Assembly (NCBI GenBank): GCA_002816585.1
Contig: MUCT01000009.1
Location: forward strand, 1-20,240
Source: SAR202 cluster bacterium Io17-Chloro-G6
GTDB taxonomy: Bacteria; Chloroflexota; Dehalococcoidia; UBA3495
Direction: 5' to 3'
DNA length: 20,240 nt
This document shows, piece after piece, positions 13,627-20,240 of the stretch. The translations under genes and the position numbers were made by a program. The notes below the pieces were generated by a model. It saw only the letters and a program-made list of their open reading frames with translations. It made no database searches and was not told the DNA's origin. The stretch's first letter is position 1; every line of letters begins with the position of its first letter.

Positions 13627-15156
13627 ATGAAATACGACGTTATCGTTGTCGGCGGAGGCTCCGCGGGCTCCGTGGTGGCCGCCAGGTTGTCCGAAGACAC
13701 CAACACTACCGTCCTGCTCCTTGAGGCGGGAACCGACTATCCTGACCTGAGCAACCTCCCCGCCGACATTCAGAACGGCTACAGCCGGGATGCCGAGGCC
13801 CAGGATTCCAAACACAATTGGGCCTTGCGGGGGACAATCACCGAAGAGCAGGGTGAGATTCACGTGGCCCAGGGCAAGGTAATTGGAGGGGGCGGTTCCA
13901 TCAACGGTCAAGTATATCTGCGAGGTATCCCCCAGGACTTCGACGACTGGGCGTCATGGGGCAACGAAGAATGGTCCTATACCAAAGTGCTGCCCTATTT
14001 CCGCAAGGCTGAGACGGACCTGGACATCAAAGACGACTTCCACGGAACCGAAGGCCCTTTGCCCATCAGCCGAAAGGTGGGCGAAACGTGGCCCGTCATC
14101 CAAACAGCCTTCCATACGGCCTGCTTGCAGCAAGGGCACGACACTACCGAGGACATGAATGGGGTCAACCCAACCGGCGTGGGCGTTGTGCCGATGAACA
14201 ATCAGAACGGCATAAGGATGAGCACCGCCATCACCCATCTGGGACCCATGCGCCATCGGCTCAACCTGACCATCCGAGGCAACGTGTTCGCCCGCAAGAT
14301 TCTAACTGATGGCGGCAAGATAACCGGCGTCGAGGTTGAGAGCGGCGGCGAGGTCTTCATCGTGGAGAGTGACAAGGTCGTGCTGTCTGCTGGAGCGTTG
14401 AAATCGCCGCACATCCTTATGCTATCGGGCATCGGACCCAAGGACCAACTCGAGGAGTTTGGAATTCCGGTGCTGCAGGACACACCTGGAGTTGGCGCTA
14501 ATCTGCGCAACCATCCCATCGCTCCAATCTCCTTCCAGGTGAAGGATGGCATCACACTGAATCCCGACGCCTCGGGAGTAAGGATCGCTCTGCGGTACAC
14601 GGCCAAGGGGTCCAACGACTCCAATGACATGATGATGACGACCAGCTCGGTATTCAATCCTTACACCGGAGAGGTGCTGGCCGACCGAATCGGCCGGATC
14701 TCCTGTGTGATCGAATTGCCCGCGGGGTCCGGTTTCGTCCGGCTTGCCTCGTCTGATCCCGCCGTTCAACCGAAGTTCGACTACCGCTATTTCAGCCATC
14801 CCGAGGACATGCGCCGCATGCGGGACGGCATCCGGATGGCGGTCAATATACTGGAGACTGACGCTTATAAAGAGGTGTCTGAGCGCCGGATCGCACCCAC
14901 CGAAGAGATACTTGCCAACGACGACGCCTTGGATCTATGGATTCGGCAGACCGTGGGTACAGCCCGGCACGTGTCCGGGACCTGCAAGATTGGACCCGAC
15001 TCAGACCCCATGGCCGTGGTGGACCAACAGTGCCGGGTGAAGGGATTTCAGGGTCTGTGGATCGCCGACTCCTCGGTCATGCCCCAGGTACCCCGGGCCA
15101 ACGCTAACGCCACCGCCATCATGATCGGTGAACGGGTGGCCGATTGGGTGGCCTGA
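13627..15156 (+). CDS. GMC family oxidoreductase (choline dehydrogenase-like)
   Basis: 509-residue FAD-dependent glucose-methanol-choline oxidoreductase (PF00732 and PF05199). Seen: the Rossmann motif VVGGGSAGS (8-15) with E33 for the ribose; the first GMC signature with GGGGSINGQVYLRG near 88-101; the second, SAGALKSPHILMLSGIGP, near 254-271; and the C-terminal active site with H448 in TARHVSGT and RANANATAIM near 490-499 supplying the second catalytic Asn. Oxidises an alcohol to aldehyde or acid, electrons passing to oxygen or another acceptor; choline, sugar-alcohol and aromatic-alcohol specificities are all possible. No signal peptide is seen, so cytosolic. GAGAGG precedes ATG 13627. Second gene of the isochorismatase-like operon. 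Confidence 0.94.
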   Translation: MKYDVIVVGGGSAGSVVAARLSEDTNTTVLLLEAGTDYPDLSNLPADIQNGYSRDAEAQDSKHNWALRGTITEEQGEIHVAQGKVIGGGGSINGQVYLRGIPQDFDDWASWGNEEWSYTKVLPYFRKAETDLDIKDDFHGTEGPLPISRKVGETWPVIQTAFHTACLQQGHDTTEDMNGVNPTGVGVVPMNNQNGIRMSTAITHLGPMRHRLNLTIRGNVFARKILTDGGKITGVEVESGGEVFIVESDKVVLSAGALKSPHILMLSGIGPKDQLEEFGIPVLQDTPGVGANLRNHPIAPISFQVKDGITLNPDASGVRIALRYTAKGSNDSNDMMMTTSSVFNPYTGEVLADRIGRISCVIELPAGSGFVRLASSDPAVQPKFDYRYFSHPEDMRRMRDGIRMAVNILETDAYKEVSERRIAPTEEILANDDALDLWIRQTVGTARHVSGTCKIGPDSDPMAVVDQQCRVKGFQGLWIADSSVMPQVPRANANATAIMIGERVADWVA

Positions 15157-15162
15157 CCCAGT

Positions 15163-15214
15163 GGGTCTCGGTATCCGGTTGATCTAAGTAGATAGTTGGA
15201 CGGCCGAGAGACCC
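15163..15214 (+). terminator. Imperfect hairpin after GMC gene
   Basis: GGGTCTCGG-TAT-CCG (15163-15177) can pair with CGGCCG-AG-AGACCC (15201-15214), a 12-bp stem with two small bulges, starting 6 bp after the stop. There is no U-tract, so it is only a candidate transcript end. Its loop is about 23 nt. Confidence 0.3.
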
Positions 15215-15340
15215 TTCAACCCCGTAGCTGGAGCGTCGTGTTGTATTGGCGATTTTGGGGGCCACCGGATAAGGGCAATTTGAGGCTAAAATCACAAAAT
15301 TGACAGACGACATATTCGGGGAGCGTACAGCTGCAATATA

Positions 15341-15349
15341 TGTTATACT
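15341..15349 (+). promoter_or_regulatory. Extended -10 promoter of zinc-ribbon gene
   Basis: TGT followed by TATACT (15344-15349) is an extended -10 element. A TTGACA at 15300-15305 is too far upstream (38 bp spacer) to serve it. The transcript would start near 15356 and carry an unusually long 155-nt leader before ATG 15511; the leader includes a TTGCCAACTTTTTTCG pyrimidine-rich stretch. Confidence 0.5.
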
Positions 15350-15510
15350 GCGTAACGGTGGCAGTATTCTTTGTCTCTCTGCAGGCATACTAGATCGGTC
15401 TACGGGTATCCACGGGCACTTTGCCCCTCCGGGTCTCCTTCAAGCATTCCGCGTCTTTGCGTCTCGGTGAGCAGTCTTTTGCCAACTTTTTTCGTACAGG
15501 GAAGTCAGCT

Positions 15511-15837
15511 ATGAGTTACCAGGACAGGACCCTAACATGCGTGGAGTGTGGACAATCGTTCATCTTTTCCGCAGACGATCAGTCGTATCACGCCGAAAAA
15601 GGCTATACGAACGAACCTAAGAGGTGCAACTCCTGCCGTCAGGCCAGACGCGCCAGTAGGTCTTCGGATGGCGGCGGCTTCGGTTACGACCGGGGTCCCC
15701 GAGAAATGCACACGGTGATCTGCGCCGAATGCGGCAACGAGGCCACGGTACCGTTCCGGCCCCGCGGCGACCGGCCCGTCTACTGCAGCGACTGCTTCAG
15801 TCGTCAGGGTGGCGGTGGTGGTGGCGGCCGCTACTAG
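15511..15837 (+). CDS. Zinc-ribbon domain protein, CxxC-x17-CxxC type
   Basis: 108-residue protein of two zinc ribbons. The first has CVEC, then FIFSADDQSYHAEKGY, then CNSC, the PF13451 (zf-trcl) pattern. The second has CAEC and CSDC separated by exactly 17 residues, the CxxC-x17-CxxC family. A basic Ser/Arg/Gly linker joins them, and the tail is a run of seven glycines then RY, a composition seen in small nucleic-acid-binding proteins. Likely a zinc-dependent RNA- or DNA-binding factor; no direct function is known. ATG 15511 is chosen because AGGGA precedes it; the frame is open to TTG 15421, but those residues look unlike the family. It has its own promoter and a strong terminator. Confidence 0.88.
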   Translation: MSYQDRTLTCVECGQSFIFSADDQSYHAEKGYTNEPKRCNSCRQARRASRSSDGGGFGYDRGPREMHTVICAECGNEATVPFRPRGDRPVYCSDCFSRQGGGGGGGRY

Positions 15838-15890
15838 GCCCACAACCAAAGGAGCGCTCCGGCGCCAACAATCTGGAGCCTGATCTAGAA

Positions 15891-15930
15891 ACACGCCCTT
15901 GGCGGTGAACGTCAAGGGCGTGTGTTTTTT
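15891..15930 (+). terminator. Rho-independent terminator of zinc-ribbon gene
   Basis: A 14-bp stem with one G-U pair (15891-15904 with 15910-15923), 5-nt loop, then T6 at 15925-15930. It lies 53 bp after the stop and 31 bp before the convergent RidA-like gene's end; the U-tract orients it to the plus strand. Confidence 0.93.
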
Positions 15931-15961
15931 CCAAGCAATGAATCTGGCTGGAAATGCCCGC

Positions 15962-16429
15962 TCAGGCGTCGGCGAACTCGATTACGCAGTCAACGATCAC
16001 AGCTGTGTCGCCGGGCAAGACAGCCATCCCCGGCGCCGACCGGCTGTGCCGTCCGCTCTCGCCGAATAGCCCCACGAACAAGTCCGACGCCCCGTCAACG
16101 ACTTTGGCTTGCTCATTGAAGTCCGGAGAACTGTTGACCATTCCCACTACCTTGAGAATCTTGGTGACCCGGTCCAGGTCCCCAAGCTCTGTCTTCATCC
16201 GCGCCAACAGATTCAGGGCACACCACTGAGCTGCTTCGTAACCCTTCTCCACAGTTAGGTCCGCCCCCAGTTTTCCGCTGATCCGTGACCCGTCCCCGCG
16301 GCGGGAGCCCACTCCGGCCATCCACATGATGTTTCCGCTGCGGCAAGCCGCCAGGTAGTTGCCGATGGGCTCGGGCGGAGCGGGAAGAGTGTATCCCATC
16401 TCGGCCAGCCTTGATTCCATGACGGTCAT
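15962..16429 (-). CDS. RidA/YjgF-family protein
   Basis: 155-residue Rid (YjgF/YER057c/UK114) family protein, usually a trimeric enamine/imine deaminase protecting against reactive 2-aminoacrylate. Seen: the N-terminal YTLPAPPEPIGNYLAACRSG, GNIMWMAGVG strand, DRVTKILKVVGMVNSSPDF in mid-protein, and the closing VDCVIEF strand preceded by RSAPGMAVLP, the usual R-x-x-x-G-x-x-x-L-P pattern. The longer subfamily with a PxGNY start fits this length better than RidA itself, so a different substrate is possible. AAGGAG lies 8 nt before ATG 16429. It follows the CinA/PncC-like gene by 54 bp on the same strand and probably shares its transcript. Confidence 0.9.
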   Translation of the reverse strand: MTVMESRLAEMGYTLPAPPEPIGNYLAACRSGNIMWMAGVGSRRGDGSRISGKLGADLTVEKGYEAAQWCALNLLARMKTELGDLDRVTKILKVVGMVNSSPDFNEQAKVVDGASDLFVGLFGESGRHSRSAPGMAVLPGDTAVIVDCVIEFADA

Positions 16430-16483
16430 AGGTGTTTCTCCTTTTGACGCTTGGGGGCAGGCGCTTCCGGCGGATGGGACAGG

Positions 16484-16972
16484 CTACTTGGACTCGTTCA
16501 GGCACTCAATCAGGAGGTCCAACCCCGCCTTGGCGAACACCCACATGTTCTTCTCGCGGTCGTTGTCGCCAGTCTCCACGGTGATAGCCTTCTCGACTGG
16601 CCCAACGACGGCTAGACAAGCGTGGCCCGAGGAGTCTCCATAGCGGTTGCCGGTGGGCCCGCTGGCCCCGGTTTCGGCAAGTCCCCAAACGGTTCCCAGC
16701 GCATCGCGGATCGTCCGGGCGTTGAGCAAAGCATAGGGTTCGCTGCTGGCCCGCATTCCTTCCATAGTCGCGTCTGTGACTAACAACAGCCCCTTCTGTG
16801 CCACCCGTGTATATATTGTGCTGCCGCCCACGTAGTATTCGGACGCTCCCGGAATCGACACCAAGGCCGCGGAGATGAGCCCACCGCAAGACGATTCGGC
16901 GACAGCGATATTCTGTTGGTGTTCCTTGAGCAGCGCGCCGGCTGGGGCGCCTAGAGAAGTCAGGTCTGGCAT
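16484..16972 (-). CDS. CinA C-terminal domain protein (PncC-like amidohydrolase)
   Basis: 162-residue stand-alone CinA C-terminal domain (PF02464), the nicotinamide-nucleotide amidohydrolase fold that recycles NMN. The active-site segment reads AESSCGG (25-31), while PncC usually has AESCTGG: the serine S27 is kept but the next two residues are changed. Further features: GGSTIYTR, where a tyrosine lies in the conserved position, and ETGASGPTGNRYG, close to the family's GIAGPxGG loop. Substrate is inferred only from the family; changes around the active site may mean another amide. AAGGAG precedes ATG 16972. First gene of the pair with the RidA-like gene; nudC elsewhere in the window is also in NAD metabolism. 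Confidence 0.85.
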   Translation of the reverse strand: MPDLTSLGAPAGALLKEHQQNIAVAESSCGGLISAALVSIPGASEYYVGGSTIYTRVAQKGLLLVTDATMEGMRASSEPYALLNARTIRDALGTVWGLAETGASGPTGNRYGDSSGHACLAVVGPVEKAITVETGDNDREKNMWVFAKAGLDLLIECLNESK

Positions 16973-17041
16973 ATAGTTTCTCCTTGGGGATTTGTAACGC
17001 CCTGATGAGTCTTCAGTTGAAGTCCGGCTAAGGGCACGGTT

Positions 17042-17071
17042 ATTCTACATGAGCGTACGAAGAACGCCCAA
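17042..17071 (-). promoter_or_regulatory. Possible promoter of PncC/RidA-like operon
   Basis: On the minus strand TTGGGC (17071-17066), an 18-bp spacer and TAGAAT (17047-17042), about 70 bp before ATG 16972. The -35 is weak. It points away from the plus-strand promoter at 17130. Confidence 0.3.
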
Positions 17072-17129
17072 ACTGGCTTTCGGCAAGCGGCTTCGTTTTG
17101 ACCTATTTTACGAATCTAGGCGTAAACAG

Positions 17130-17159
17130 TTGACAACTCAGGCTTCAATATGCTACGAT
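17130..17159 (+). promoter_or_regulatory. Strong promoter with no credible downstream gene
   Basis: A consensus TTGACA (17130-17135), 18-bp spacer ending in TGC, and TACGAT (17154-17159): both -35 and extended -10 elements are present. Transcription would start near 17166. No credible plus-strand ORF follows before the terminator at 17235; an ATG at 17158 falls inside the -10 box. Confidence 0.65.
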
Positions 17160-17165
17160 GGCCAA

Positions 17166-17260
17166 AGCGCTTCAACAGAAAAAGTTGAGGCGATTTTTTT
17201 TGCTCAGCAGATACTCCAACTCAGATGAACGAAGAGACCCCGGTAAACACCGGGGTCTTT
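17166..17260 (+). ncRNA. Candidate small RNA (about 95 nt)
   Basis: The predicted transcript from the promoter at 17130-17159 begins with a hairpin (CGCTTCAAC at 17168-17176 with GTTGAGGCG at 17184-17192, one G-U pair, A-rich 7-nt loop), runs into eight Ts (17194-17201), then an unstructured stretch of about 33 nt and a perfect 10-bp terminator stem. Either the first hairpin with U8 is itself a terminator, giving a transcript of about 35 nt, or it is a U-rich internal element of a 95-nt RNA. I do not recognise SRP RNA, 6S, tRNA or a riboswitch. Boundaries are inferred, not seen. Confidence 0.5.
17235..17260 (+). terminator. Terminator, possibly bidirectional
   Basis: AGACCCCGGT (17235-17244) pairs perfectly with ACCGGGGTCT (17249-17258), AAAC loop, then TTTCCTTGTTT on the plus strand. 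It is also 30 bp past the stop of the minus-strand tam-like gene (17289) and could end that transcript, though the minus-strand U-tract is weaker. Confidence 0.85.
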
Positions 17261-17288
17261 CCTTGTTTCCCGGACACTCTCTAGGCTG

Positions 17289-18056
17289 CTATTTGACGGC
17301 AACGATGAAAAGGCGTTTGAAGGGCAGTACCGTTTTGCCGTCGGGGCGGTATGGGTAGGCCTTGGCCACCTTTTCTGTGTAAGACCTCAAAAACTCAGAC
17401 CCTTCCCCTTCTCTGAGATTGTCCAGCAAAGGGCGGAGCATGGTCCCCTTGGTCCATTCCACGACCGGGTTCTCGCCCTCCAGGATGTGCATATAGGTCG
17501 TCTCCCACATGTCGATCGAGCTGCAGAGCGGGCTGAGCAAGTCGTAATAGAAGGACGGCTCGTCCACCGGCTGCTCCCGCTGAAAAGGCGCCAACCGCGC
17601 CCGCCAAGCTCCCTCGCGAACAGTATCGGCGATGGACGTGTGGCTGGGCGCGCTGAAGTTCTCCGGCATCTGCACCGCCAACACCCCGCCGGGCTTAACG
17701 GCATCCATGAGCCGCGGAAACAACTGCCGGTGGCCGTCCAGCCAATGCAGCGCCGCGTTGGAGTAGACCACGTCAGCCGGGCTCTCCGGTTGCCATTCGT
17801 TAAGGTCGGCATGCTGCCAGTAAACCCCGGTCGCCACGTCTCTAGTCCGTTCCAACATGCTGGCCGAAGAGTCAACTCCCGTTACATGAGCGTTGGGCCA
17901 GCGCTCTTTCAATATCCCCGTGATCGTCCCAGTGCCGCACCCAAGGTCATACACCGATTCGGGAGACTCAACGTGGATTCGTGCGATCAAATCCAAGGCC
18001 GGTCTCAGGCGTTCGGTGCCGTAACGCAGGTATTGGCCCGGGTTCCAGTCGGTCAA
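17289..18056 (-). CDS. tam: Trans-aconitate 2-methyltransferase-like protein
   Basis: 255-residue class I SAM methyltransferase close to Tam, which methylates trans-aconitate (a spontaneous, inhibitory by-product of citrate metabolism). Seen: MTDWNPGQYLRYGTERLRPA at the start, as in Tam; motif I VYDLGCGTGT (35-44) and D62 after strand 2; ADVVYSNAALHWL; GGVLAVQMPENF; FYYDLL; and the ending RLFIVAVK. All agree with E. coli Tam from memory of the family, although the exact substrate remains inferred. The start is TTG 18056: AGGAG lies 7 nt upstream, no ATG is in frame nearby, and the Tam N-terminus begins exactly here. A terminator lies 30 bp past the stop. Confidence 0.88.
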   Translation of the reverse strand: MTDWNPGQYLRYGTERLRPALDLIARIHVESPESVYDLGCGTGTITGILKERWPNAHVTGVDSSASMLERTRDVATGVYWQHADLNEWQPESPADVVYSNAALHWLDGHRQLFPRLMDAVKPGGVLAVQMPENFSAPSHTSIADTVREGAWRARLAPFQREQPVDEPSFYYDLLSPLCSSIDMWETTYMHILEGENPVVEWTKGTMLRPLLDNLREGEGSEFLRSYTEKVAKAYPYRPDGKTVLPFKRLFIVAVK

Positions 18057-18222
18057 GGCGCGGCTCCTGCAGGATGATTATCGGGGGCAATGGGAGTGGC
18101 CAACGCGGTTGCGCCTAAGATGCCGACTGGGAAGCGGCAGATTGGCGCAACTAGAAACTTCGTTGGGATTTCGGTCCTTAAAAAGGGTGGGTAGCTGGTT
18201 GCCGGAACAATGATCGCCTAGA

Positions 18223-18893
18223 TCAGGCCGGCGCCGCCGCGCCGCCACTTTGCCAGACGGGCTGTTCTTCCATTACATCCGCCCTGCGTTGAATGGCAAT
18301 GAGCATGAGCCAAATGCCAGGCATTTGGGCCACGTGATAGAGGGAATTGGGGTCGAATTCCCAACCGGCCAATGTTATCTGTGCGGAAGACGCTTTCAAC
18401 GCTGCCGCAAGCAGGCTCAAGAATATGGCGGCCAACACCAGGCTCCCACCGGGCTGCTCTTTCTGCCAGGCATAGACCCAGAGGCCAACCACGATGGCCA
18501 TGGCGACACCCTCGGTGAGCATCAGAGTGGTGATAGTGGCGTTTCCCGAAACCACCAACAAGAAGAAGGCAGCCAAGCTGATGGCCCGGATGATTAGCAA
18601 CGGCTGGCCCCTCCCTTTCCCGAGCACGGAATTTATCGATGCCGCCAGCAGGTAGGAGATGGCCACGGCAATCAACAAGCTGATGGCCGACCAGCTAACT
18701 GCGGAGGCTGTTTCATGAGCCGCGACGAAACCGTGGTGAAATCCGCCCCAGATTCCGGCTACGCCGATCCAGACAAAAACCATCGCCAATGGGAGTCGGC
18801 GGATTCTCTCGTGCTCAGCCTTGCGGCGGCGAAGAGAGCCAAAATTCCCAGAGCGAAGTCGGTGAGAGAGCTGGCCGGTTCAACCAAGGTCAA
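18223..18893 (-). pseudogene. Frameshifted multi-pass membrane protein (DUF6962-like)
   Basis: The main open frame (188 codons, TTG 18789 or ATG 18783 to 18223) encodes about five hydrophobic segments but lacks the usual first helix. That helix is in another frame just upstream: from TTG 18893 (GGAG 7 nt before) the codons give MTLVEPASSLTDFALGILA and then FAAA, and continue in the main frame as KAEHERIRRLPLAMVFVWIG if one base is restored near 18822-18830. The joined protein would be about 223 residues and start with the 'LTEPASSLTDF' type opening typical of this integral-membrane family; my DUF6962 assignment is tentative. Function unknown. Either a single-base deletion has inactivated the gene, or the consensus has an indel in a GCCGCCGC run. 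The remaining 188-codon frame could still be translated from its own TTG or ATG. Confidence 0.65.
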
Positions 18894-19052
18894 TTGGATA
18901 CTCCAGTGCAATTCGCTTGCGCACAGTAGGCGTCCCACGGGTGTGCATCGAGAAGTAAGATCGTCTATTCAATTATGAGGCCGAACCAGGGATTTGACCA
19001 CCGTGCGTAGGTTAGCGGGGTACTGACGATATAAATTAAACTCGCAGAATGA

Positions 19053-19655
19053 TCAGTTGCCAATTGAACCTTTCCGCAGGTTCACGACCTCTAGAGCGCT
19101 CTTGAAATTGGAAGGGACGAACCCCATCGTGCTGGCCGGGACAACCTCTACGACGTTGATGAAAACGCCGACAATCGTCGACCCGGTCAGGCCGGTTTCG
19201 AGTCGATTCCTCGCCTGTTCGGGGTCTAGGGTAGCGTTTAGAACTTTGCCCGCCACTTCATCCCCTATCTCATCACTGTAGGTCAAGTTGGCCATTCCCA
19301 TGATGAGCCCTGCTGAAATCACGACCCCGGTAACCACTCCCAAACCAACTCCCGCGAGCTTATTTGCCCAGCCCAAAAACAGGACGTTCACAACCTTTTG
19401 TAGAACAACTGACGCTATGGCCGCCAAGACCAGACAGGCAGAGATTATTGCTGCGTAAGAGAGCACGGTCGCTATTACGCCGTTTGACGCTCCGAAGCTC
19501 AGCAGGCCGCCTATATCGTCGCTGAGCTGGCCTCCAAGGACGCTGCCGACGAGAATGCCAAGAGCCACCAAGCCGGCACGAACAACGCCCATCTTGAGTC
19601 CCACCGCTGCACCTACCCCAACCACTAGAAGAATTACCAAATCTAGCCAATTCAT
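19053..19655 (-). CDS. CvpA-family integral membrane protein
   Basis: 200-residue protein matching the CvpA family (PF02674). Four hydrophobic segments are visible at about 4-22, 25-45, 62-90 and 98-122, followed by a soluble C-terminal tail. MNWLDLVILLVVG is the characteristic opening ('N.lD.ii..il..g...G'), followed by GLKMGVVRAGLVALGILVG. The family is known for a role in colicin V production and envelope stress in E. coli; in this lineage the function is unknown. AGGAG lies 10 nt before ATG 19655. The next minus-strand gene starts 160 bp after its stop and is frameshifted. Confidence 0.85.
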   Translation of the reverse strand: MNWLDLVILLVVGVGAAVGLKMGVVRAGLVALGILVGSVLGGQLSDDIGGLLSFGASNGVIATVLSYAAIISACLVLAAIASVVLQKVVNVLFLGWANKLAGVGLGVVTGVVISAGLIMGMANLTYSDEIGDEVAGKVLNATLDPEQARNRLETGLTGSTIVGVFINVVEVVPASTMGFVPSNFKSALEVVNLRKGSIGN

Positions 19656-20136
19656 CGTGCCATTTCTCCTGATAAATGCGGGGAGACCACCGGCGCAAGT
19701 TTCTTAAGAGACCTGGCCGGCATGGCGGATGAGAGGGAATGTCCGTGACCGAAAGTTTTTCAATACCCGTTTAACAGCCCAACGGCAGTCTTGGAGTACC
19801 GGAACCTCACCGCCTTCTTGGTCGCCTCCAGCCTCCCGGAATGTGTTTGATCGCTACGCGGGTTCACGACATTGTTCCGATTTGGTGCTTTATTCAAAAG
19901 AGCCTTGTGGCCCATATGGGCGGGCCTGCTGGTCCATCTTGGGGCGTTGGAGGGGCCGGATGAACAGCCCGTGCCCTTTGCGGTGTCCCACTCGGCGATC
20001 AAAGGCCCTCACCAGTTAGGGTCAGCGCTATCTGGAGCCGGCCCAGGTGGTGTGCCTCGTCGAGTTGCCGCCGCTCCGACAGCACACGTGACACCGGCTA
20101 GACCCGATTGACCACAATGGAGACTGCATGGGACAA
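19656..20136. other. Region without recognisable gene
   Basis: About 480 bp between the divergent CvpA gene and ssrA. Several open frames of 80-96 codons exist on both strands but overlap each other, lack ribosome sites and show no family features. No tRNA cloverleaf or terminator was found. It may hold decayed sequence. Confidence 0.5.
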
Positions 20137-20142
20137 TATAAA
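20137..20142 (+). promoter_or_regulatory. -10 box of ssrA
   Basis: TATAAA, 7 bp before the first G of the tmRNA, is at the right distance for the start of transcription. A TTGACC at 20108-20113 is 23 bp upstream, longer than ideal for a -35. Confidence 0.55.
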
Positions 20143-20148
20143 TAGCAA

Positions 20149-20240
20149 GGGGACGCGCGGGTTCGACAGGGGCGTTCCGTAGCGGATTGCAAGCCGAGGA
20201 TGCTATCTCCCTCGTAAATCCGGTAGCAAAAACAACTGGC
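20149..20240 (+). ncRNA. ssrA: tmRNA (ssrA), 5' part, cut by window edge
   Basis: Transfer-messenger RNA, which rescues stalled ribosomes with SmpB and adds a degradation tag. The sequence shows the conserved 5' elements in order: GGGGACG at the acceptor end, GGTTCGACAGGGG (from 20160), TTGCAAGCCGAGG, CCTCGTAAA pairing with that GAGG, and an A-rich AGCAAAAACAACTGGC near pseudoknot 1. This order is specific to one-piece tmRNA. The resume codon, tag reading frame and 3' acceptor half lie beyond the window. Confidence 0.93.

Noticed and set aside
15300..15328. TTGACA at 15300 as a promoter with a 17-bp spacer
   Set aside because: The hexamer at the right distance, GCGTAC, is not -10-like; the extended -10 at 15341-15349 is better.
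17158..17358. Small plus-strand frame of 66 codons after the orphan promoter
   Set aside because: Its ATG lies within the -10 box, there is no ribosome site, and it runs through the terminator and into the antisense of tam.
19729..20111. Short overlapping frames on both strands before ssrA
   Set aside because: No ribosome sites, no domain features, and mutually overlapping; no basis to call any of them a gene.
1..20240. CRISPR array, prophage, transposase or defence island
   Set aside because: No spaced direct repeats, no integrase, transposase or phage genes, and no recognisable defence genes were found; only short interspersed-type repeats are present.

Overview
The window looks like a chromosomal segment of a free-living, moderately GC-rich bacterium. 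Two F420/FMN luciferase-like oxidoreductases, a nitronate monooxygenase-like protein, a GMC oxidoreductase, a DUF1800/DUF1501 pair, an NHL propeller and a CxxC zinc-ribbon protein together resemble environmental Chloroflexota (Dehalococcoidia/SAR202-like) genomes. That placement is an inference from gene content; no rRNA or other phylogenetic marker is complete here. The only universal marker is the 5' end of ssrA (tmRNA), cut by the right edge.

Layout. 1-1550: tandem 19-bp repeat, first luciferase-like oxidoreductase (+) and its terminator. 1577-2840 (-): two damaged genes, a rhodanese lacking its N-terminal half and a SAM methyltransferase split by one in-frame TGA. 2880-2946: palindromic interspersed-type repeat. 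3007-3861 (-): DinB/maleylpyruvate-isomerase-like protein. 4041-5316 (+): second luciferase-like oxidoreductase with promoter and a candidate operator, convergent with a nitronate monooxygenase-like gene (5309-6310, -). 6561-10473 (+): DUF1800, DUF1501 and NHL genes, behind a TTGACA-17-TAGCAT promoter with a Fur-family-like box near its start site, closed by a strong terminator. 10502-12163: divergent AhpD-like and nudC genes. 12179-12856 (-): a lipoprotein. 13082-15156 (+): isochorismatase-like plus GMC oxidoreductase operon. 15341-15930 (+): zinc-ribbon protein with long leader and strong terminator. 15962-16972 (-): CinA/PncC-like plus RidA-like operon. 17130-17260 (+): orphan promoter, hairpin/U8 and terminator without a credible ORF, read here as a small-RNA candidate. 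17289-19655 (-): tam-like methyltransferase, frameshifted membrane protein, CvpA-like protein. 19656-20148 is apparently gene-free and leads into ssrA.

Functionally the window is mostly small-molecule oxidation and detoxification (flavin oxidoreductases, GMC, RidA, NudC, PncC, AhpD-like). The parts most worth checking are the small-RNA candidate, the metal-regulator-like control of the DUF1800/DUF1501 operon (whose products lack visible export signals), and the three damaged genes, which may be real decay or consensus errors.
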